Assembly (NCBI RefSeq): GCF_032062135.1
Contig: NC_092864.1
Location: forward strand, 19,502,946 to 19,566,945
Direction: 5' to 3'
Origin: Pyxicephalus adspersus
Lineage: Eukaryota > Chordata > Amphibia > Anura > Pyxicephalidae
DNA: 64,000 bases
Of the stretch, positions 58,321-64,000 are shown piece after piece. The position numbers and the translations under genes were made by a program. The notes below the pieces were generated by a model. The model saw nothing but the letters and a program-made list of their open reading frames with translations, made no database searches and was not told the origin of the DNA. How positions within the stretch are numbered: position 1 is the first letter of the stretch; each line of letters begins with the position of its first letter.

Positions 58321-58612
58321 GGTGTGGATAAATCAGTGTGGGTCTGTAGTGATGGTAAAGGGGCAGTGGGTGGAGGGATGTTCACACTGCAGATCTATTT
58401 GCTCATCATCCCTCAGTCTTTGGCAAACAATTTGTCTGGGAGCTTTATGCATGAACTTCACATTGCGCACCGTTGAATCAACATGCTGTTTAAGTTGCAG
58501 CTCCTTTCCCCCTTTTCAGCAGGACTCCCCACAATAAACCATGATAGCGCTCCATCCTGTGTGACACATGCTGCTACCTAAGAGCTGCCACTGACATCGC
58601 TCTCCTCCCCAG
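58321..58612 (+). promoter_or_regulatory. Candidate promoter or 5' exon region
   Basis: Composition shifts from purine-rich to balanced, repeat-free sequence just before the first exon-like segment. ATTTGCTCATCATCC, GCTTTATGCATGAAC and TTGCGCACCG are seen. No TATA box at a convincing distance. If the pyrimidine tract ending in CAG at 58612 is a true acceptor, an upstream exon would be needed. Otherwise transcription starts in this region. Confidence 0.3.
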
Positions 58613-58804
58613 CTGCTTGCAATCCATGAGAGGTGCCGGCAGCTCTCCAGCAGCTCGCCTTGGATGAAGCGTTCAGCTCCTTGACGCAGTGAGGATCTGC
58701 GGCTCTCAGGCCGGGCCCTTGGATCTGTGTAATAGAAGCTGTGCAGGAATTCTCCAATGTCCCGAGGATCCAGCCAGGCACAGGGACCCAAATGTGTAAG
58801 ACAG
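58613..58804 (+). other. Putative 5' untranslated exon with strong splice donor
   Basis: A GC-richer, repeat-free segment ending ACAG followed by GTAAGT (58805-58810), a consensus vertebrate donor. The left edge may be the acceptor TCTCCTCCCCAG (ending 58612) or may lie further upstream if this is the first exon. ATGs inside open only short frames; the one at 58626 stops after 13 codons. A 118-codon minus frame (58516-58872) overlaps but has no recognisable domain. I read the segment as 5' UTR of a plus-strand gene. Transcript data would be decisive. Confidence 0.4.
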
Positions 58805-58810
58805 GTAAGT

Positions 58811-59456
58811 GTCAGTCCCCTGCTGCAGTATAGAATGTTTGCTCCATCCAGCAATAGATCCAGCCCATGCATTACCCTCCTGCCTGTCTCTGTATTATAG
58901 CAATGCCTGTGATGCTATTTCACTATTCATGCAGCAGATAGAGTTCACATCTCTGCTGCCTTAGCTTTGATTCCACACATTGCTCAGGCAGCCAGGGGGT
59001 TAATTTCCACCCACATCTGTGCCTCCAGATGTGATAGGAGATGGGGAAGCTGGGGGGGACATGACAGATAGTGTCTGAGAAGGGGATCTGTAGACATCCC
59101 AACTCTTGGATCGCTAGCCTAGGGCTTGGTGAGTTCTATAATTTCCTTGATGAGAAAAGGAACATAGGGTGGTTAATTGGGCATCTTGGTTAAGGAGACT
59201 AGTAAGGGGATGACTATCTAAGGGGTTAACTCTTCCATATTCTGCTTTGGCAATGGTCAACATGTAAGACTATGGATACTCAAAGCATCTTGACTTGCCT
59301 TTAATAAATGGCTTGGGAAACTTTAACACATAGCCATAATTTACTCATTCTCTAGATTAAGGAGGTACTTTGATTGGGGTTGTCCATTATGGTGGTGGTG
59401 GGGGATAGTTGAGTGCTTAGTGTGTACCCTTGTGTCTTTTTTCTTTCCTCCTCAAG
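58811..59456 (+). other. Putative intron between the two exon-like segments
   Basis: Begins with the donor at 58805 and ends in a long pyrimidine tract with acceptor CTCAAG at 59456. Contains a G-rich patch near 59050 and no recognised repeat. Confidence 0.35.
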
Positions 59457-59697
59457 AGGGATCCATTGACTGTTGTGTGAATCCGGTTGTCCCGGGTGAA
59501 TTTGTTGAGCTGGAGATGTCCTGAAGGTGGCAGAGGAGGTTTCAGCACCAGCGGATGGCGGACAGCTCCTGGCTCCACTAGGATTCGCCTGAAGTCCTGG
59601 ATCCAGCTAAACCCTGGAGCTGTCCAGCACATCTCCCCCCATGCAATGCACTGCAAGGAGCCTTCCCTTCATCTATCCTCAGCTGGACTTTAATCAG
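59457..59697 (+). other. Putative second 5' exon, possibly holding a start codon
   Basis: Preceded by TCTTTTTTCTTTCCTCCTC-AAG, a strong acceptor-like tract, and followed by CAG|GTATGC at 59697/59698, a good donor. The 241-bp segment is GC-richer than its surroundings. It has several short upstream-type frames, for example ATGGCGGACAGCTCCTGG, which stops after 8 codons. One ATG at 59641 opens a frame of 19 codons (MQCTARSLPFIYPQLDFNQ) that reaches the donor without a stop and has an in-frame TAA upstream at 59608. Its Kozak context (C at -3, C at +4) is poor. I do not recognise the peptide. Either a 5' UTR exon or the first coding exon of an alternative N-terminus. Confidence 0.4.
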
Positions 59698-61780
59698 GTA
59701 TGCCATTTAGATTTATCTCTACATAGCTGTACATTCTTACAGTCCTAATGCAATGCTAGCAATTCTTTGTACTATAACATTTGACCAAACAAAATGCATT
59801 GACTTTCAGGCTTCTCTCTGCTCCATTTCTCATGTTCCTAGTTCCCATTTTACAAATTGTATTTTTTTCTAGCCCTTATGAGAGTCAGCAACTGTTCTAT
59901 ATATAGCTCTTGCCTTAAAACCAGCTCTGTGATATCTTGCCACTAGGAGGGTTAATACAACTGTTGCAATTTAGAATCTACGCATTTTCATTGTCTGATC
60001 CAAAGCTGTTAGGAGTATGTGAGATAGAGAGATCTGAGATGCCTGTAGGCTGAAGCTCATTTTATATTTTTTTTTCTTCTTCAAAGCAATGGGAAAGTCA
60101 GTCTATAGTGTGCCAGTCTAGCCAGTCTTTAGGTTTTTTTTTTAATACAGAGTAAGCTGTTTGCTGATCAGTTTAGAACTTGTCGAAAATGAGTAATGGC
60201 CTTGATTGCATGCGGTCCTCTGGAGAATGGAATCCGCCGCCTGCTGATCTTGAATACTAAGTTTTGCCTAGTTTTTTTCACCCTTTATTGGAAATAAAGA
60301 GATTCAGCTTAGTTTAATTTGCTCTGTTAATTTCCACTGTCAGATTTTCTGGTTATCTTCCATGAAGGGGAGATAAAAGAATTGCAGGTTGTGGAGAACT
60401 TACAGGAAGGCTGAATATAGTAGGTGACATATTGTGTTGTTACAGTTCTTGGTAAATTAAAGCATAGTTGAGAAAGTGAAGTATTCAGCTTCATTGTGGT
60501 GTAGTGTTTTATTATACCGGAGCCTTAAAGGGTATGGTGGGCTGAACCATGCACTAATGTCCTATACCTCCTGGGACGCCTATGGTGAGATCTCTGCACA
60601 TGAGCTGCCTACCTACCGGTTACAAGAAGTCTTCATTTGTCTGCTTGTTGTTTAATTACTAAGTGCTATGGAGACAGCAAAAGGAGCACATAGATTCCTC
60701 TGTCTACAGCAGAAAGAGTAAGACTTCATACCAGCGTAAAAAGTTTGGAATTCCAGGATGGAATCTGCTTATTGAAGTAGCCTACGCGTGATCCAAATCA
60801 TCAATACGCACCTATAGCTGAAATCGAAGTTCTTGGTGGGCTGGAACTTTCAGACCAGTCTTGCATATATATTTACACAATGCATTAAAATGTATTGTTT
60901 GGTATTTAAATTATCAGTATATGCTAGGAAATGATTTATTTAATTTTGTCTAGTAACTGTGATTTACATAATTTACAACATTTTGACAATGTGTAGAGGG
61001 CAGCCGTGCTGAATAATTGATGCCATGGCCAGGAATTTAATATTATATGGTAAGCCTGTTGGCTTTAGTTTACTCATTTTGTGTCATACTATAAGGTCAT
61101 TACATGCCATTTGCCATTACATGAGTCATACATTCCTATTTAAACACTATCTTTTTCACATAATTGACCCATAGCTCGTATGAGTGCTGGACATACCCTA
61201 CATGTATGTCTGGTGTATGAACACAATCAGACTGAACAGGCTGTTCTGCCACTTTAATAAGTATACCCTGTGGAGCCTAGCATTTCACTTTAATAAATGA
61301 AATGGAGCGTGGCATTGTTGCTTTAACAAATATGTCCAATGAAGCATATCAACACGGGCTGCACTGTAGCAAATTGAACGCAATGTCACTTTAACAGATT
61401 TTATGGACAAGGTGTGTTGTATCTTCTTAGTAATGGTTAGATGCATCGCAGGGTCAGGCTAGAGTCACAGCCTTAACAGTCCAATGCACCAATATACAAT
61501 TAATAAATCCCACAGACAAAAACTGTATGTTGATATATCATCGGTGACCGTGGCATCTCAAATTCTCCATTTATTTGCTGCCATCCAAAATAAGGTCATG
61601 AGTCAACAGAGGTTACTTTGATCGCTTGGTGATTAAATTTGGTCTGGGTTGATGATCAAGAATTGATGGTGATGTCACACATGAGGTCATTATGGAATTC
61701 CCCTCTAGGCACGGGTCTCCCTTGAATACCCATCCTCTGATTAATTCCAATTCCTTAATGAATCTAAAAATCCTGGTTGC
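59698..61780. other. Putative intron or flank, nothing recognised
   Basis: AT-rich sequence without recognised repeats. TCACTTTAATAA and CACTTTAACA phrases recur at about 61250-61390. No exon with convincing splice sites was found. Confidence 0.35.
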
Positions 61781-61784
61781 ATCC

Positions 61785-62425
61785 ACTTTGAGTAGCCTTT
61801 AATACCATTCATAGTTTTTGAATTTTTTCTGTCTGATGAAAGCCATTCAGTTTTACTATGGCAATCTAATTTTAGCAATAAGCCTTAATTCCTTTTTCGA
61901 TTATAACTCTTATTAAGCATTGGTATTAATTAAAATCCTCATTCTCTTAAAATTCCATTCAGTCATTTTTTAATCGCCTTGCCATTACCACGCAGTGTAA
62001 GCACATAAAATGATTTGCTTGCCAATGTGTCGATTGCAAGAATAAATCTCACAACAGAGGAGAGAAGCAGATATACAGAGACGAGGCTCATGGACATCTG
62101 CGATGTCTGGGGTGCAATTTTTTTTTTTACGTGTTTCATTTACTTTTTGTGATCTAGGTTGCAAAGGAGATTTCAGTAGCATCCACTTGATGCATTGCAG
62201 CCACAATTAGAATGACAGATGCTGTTGTAGTTTTCATTCGAGTAAGAGAATTAATGATAGGCACGGGAACAAAAAAGCTTGCCAATCAGAAAGACTATTG
62301 TTTAGCGGCAAATTCAGTTGCCAAAGCATCCTGATTGCATTTTAATGAAGCGAAAATAATATCCCACATGCCCTGGGCAGCCAGAACCCATTGCAACATG
62401 GAGGACAGGTTAATGTAAGGGGAAA
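61785..62425. other. Candidate conserved non-coding block
   Basis: Long repeat-free region dense in homeodomain-like words (TATTAATTAAAATCC, GAGAATTAATGATAGG, CATTTTAATGAAGCG), plus TTGCATTGCAGCC-like and GGCACGGGAACAAA phrases. It lies 2.1-2.7 kb downstream of the putative second exon. Intronic enhancer texture; conservation untested. Confidence 0.35.
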
Positions 62426-62459
62426 GGGGGAATACAACATATGATTATGTTGACTCTAC

Positions 62460-62900
62460 AGGAGGGAATTAAACATGTGGCCAAAGATTAATGACCTATT
62501 CTCCACTGACCACTTGTCCTTGCTATCCCCCATCCATTGCAATATTAGTTTGAATTCTCTAATTAATCTAGATATGTCTCTATTGTCCTGGGTAATTTCA
62601 GCAATTTGTAGAAATTTGGGCAGCAGTGACATCCCAGGTAATCTACACTGCTTGTAGGGTTGGAGATGAACACAGCAGGTAGGCTCCCTTCTTTAATGGT
62701 GCTTTTAATTTGTGAAACATAACGCAGGTACAGCTTCGTGCTCCTGTTTGCTTTTCTTCTGAAAATGTCACATCTAACAGCTTGCCACCTGCTCCATCAG
62801 AAATAGGGATGTGATAATTATGCGAGGATTCAAAGGAACTGTCTTCCGACCGCTCTGCGCTTGGAATGTTGAACATCACCTCTTATCGGTTAGAATTTAA
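62460..62900. other. Candidate conserved non-coding block
   Basis: Continues the texture of the previous block with TCTAATTAATCTAGATATG, GATGTGATAATTATGCG and TTTAATTTAGTTTT. The phrase CATCCCAG followed by GTAATC at about 62630-62640 resembles a splice donor, but no matching acceptor or frame supports an exon. Confidence 0.3.
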
Positions 62901-64000
62901 TTTAGTTTTAGTGCATTTCTGCATACTATAGAGGCAACTCTCAGTGAATATATTTTTAGTAAATGAAGTTTAGTCTTTTTTATGTGATACAGAAAGAAAA
63001 GGTGGTGTATAGCTTAAACTTACCTACATTCAGAACACACAACACTTGTGCATAATGCCTTCTGCCTTTACAAGCCTTTAGAGAGCTTATAAATCAGCTC
63101 CACCATTGAACTATGTAAATTGGGATCATCTGAAATGGAAATAGACCCAGGACTGTGTGACCACCCATCTACTCCTTTTACCATCCATGAGCAGTAAGAA
63201 GTGTCATCTATCAATTAGCAATCATGTGGATTTGAAAAGACTAGGGTAGAGTCTCGATCATCCAACTCAATTGCCTCCTGTGTAAATCTTATACAAAAGA
63301 ACACTAATATGAATGATAAGTTCTACACATTAGGTCGATTAGTCGGTATCTTGCATTCACATGTTCTGTATAGAACTAATATGTTATTGGATAGTTAAAG
63401 GTCATGGCAAGACTAAATGATGTCTCCTTGAATGCTGTTACTGCATAGGAAAAATGTATCTTTTCAACCTGTAAACCCAAAGAGTAATATAGACAATACA
63501 AAGCAAGTACCACCAGTTGAATCTCTTGATCGGTGTTCTAAACGAGCATACTAGGGGTCATCAAACCTAGAGATATGCAAATCCCAATCTGTTCCTGTGG
63601 TCAATAATCATGCTCCACCTTCTCCCATTTTCTGTTCTTCACCATTGGCTCCTTCACCTACATGGGCAGCCTCATTTTCTAAAAATGGGGGATAACAGGT
63701 GAAAAGAAATGGAACCAGGCTGTTGATCACAGGAGGGGCTAATATTTGCATGCTATAGTACCATGGTATTTAATGACTGCTGACCAGGTGTGAAGACAAG
63801 TGAGGTACCTGCTATGTCTCATCAAGTTTTACCAATATCTTGTTTGCGTTATTGCCAAATAATGTTAATTTTTGAACATTTTATAGAACTTTTTGTTCAT
63901 TTGTGTCCTTTTTTTCTTCTAGTTACACCTATATATAGTTGAAAAGTCTTTCACTAGGCTTATGCATTATGATCATGTATGTTTAAATTTTCTATTATGT
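62901..64000. other. Intergenic or intronic DNA, nothing recognised
   Basis: No gene or repeat recognised. A pyrimidine tract ending TTCTTCTAG near 63920 could be an acceptor but is not followed by a convincing exon within the window. Confidence 0.35.

Noticed and set aside
58516..58872. 118-codon minus frame overlapping the putative first exon
   Set aside because: No domain recognised, and the splice-site evidence points to the plus strand. Kept only as a note in case a transcript exists there.
62475..62657. Additional exon ending at the CATCCCAG|GTAATC site
   Set aside because: The donor is weak, no acceptor was identified, and the 60-codon frame has no recognisable content.

Overview
The window looks like AT-rich vertebrate nuclear DNA, most probably from a frog. 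I infer this from the interspersed repeats, several of which match anuran-type families as I remember them: short palindromic MITEs, a piggyBac-type TTAA element, a Tc1/mariner remnant, a BEL/Pao retrotransposon and hAT ends. I could not search any database. No bacterial features (operons, ribosome binding sites, CRISPR arrays) are present. No tRNA, rRNA or snRNA gene was recognised. Almost every open reading frame is a chance frame in repeat or low-complexity DNA.

Layout. 0-8 kb: a long inverted repeat (473-1400) with a hammerhead-ribozyme-like motif in each arm, flanked by a 15-bp direct repeat; a MITE; and a solo LTR (5767-6440). 9-19 kb: a foldback element with an internal 53-bp tandem repeat, a Tc1/mariner deletion derivative with TA target duplications, a MITE that spans a 12-base assembly gap, a hAT-like MITE, and a piggyBac-type element nested at TTAA inside another MITE. 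19.7-22.6 kb: a decayed BEL/Pao LTR retrotransposon that keeps a cysteine-rich segment and integrase but has lost protease and reverse transcriptase. 23-50 kb: sparse dispersed repeats, two more hammerhead-like motifs on the minus strand (37.77 and 43.3 kb), a multi-hairpin element (32.25-32.8 kb), and a hAT element with an exact 8-bp target duplication (39771-40519). 50.2-51.1 kb: a second LTR of the 5.8-kb family on the opposite strand, with perfect 5-bp target duplications and an expanded 27-bp tandem array. 55.5-58 kb: strongly purine-rich + strand DNA, including a GGAA microsatellite in a higher-order repeat.

The only plausible cellular gene signal is at 58.6-59.7 kb. There, two GC-richer segments end in consensus splice donors and look like 5' untranslated exons of a plus-strand gene continuing beyond the window. 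I cannot name the gene. Several repeat-free blocks (about 9.4-10.0, 13.8-14.2, 24.7-25.1, 29.2-29.8, 54.9-55.2 and 61.8-62.9 kb) read like candidate conserved non-coding elements, so the window may be the regulatory flank of a developmental gene. That is inference and needs cross-species alignment.

The most interesting signal is the recurrent motif CTGANGA - stem - GAAA - short stem - NUH, often with pairing flanks. It matches the layout of a minimal type I hammerhead ribozyme, of the kind reported in amphibian genomes and Penelope-like retroelements.
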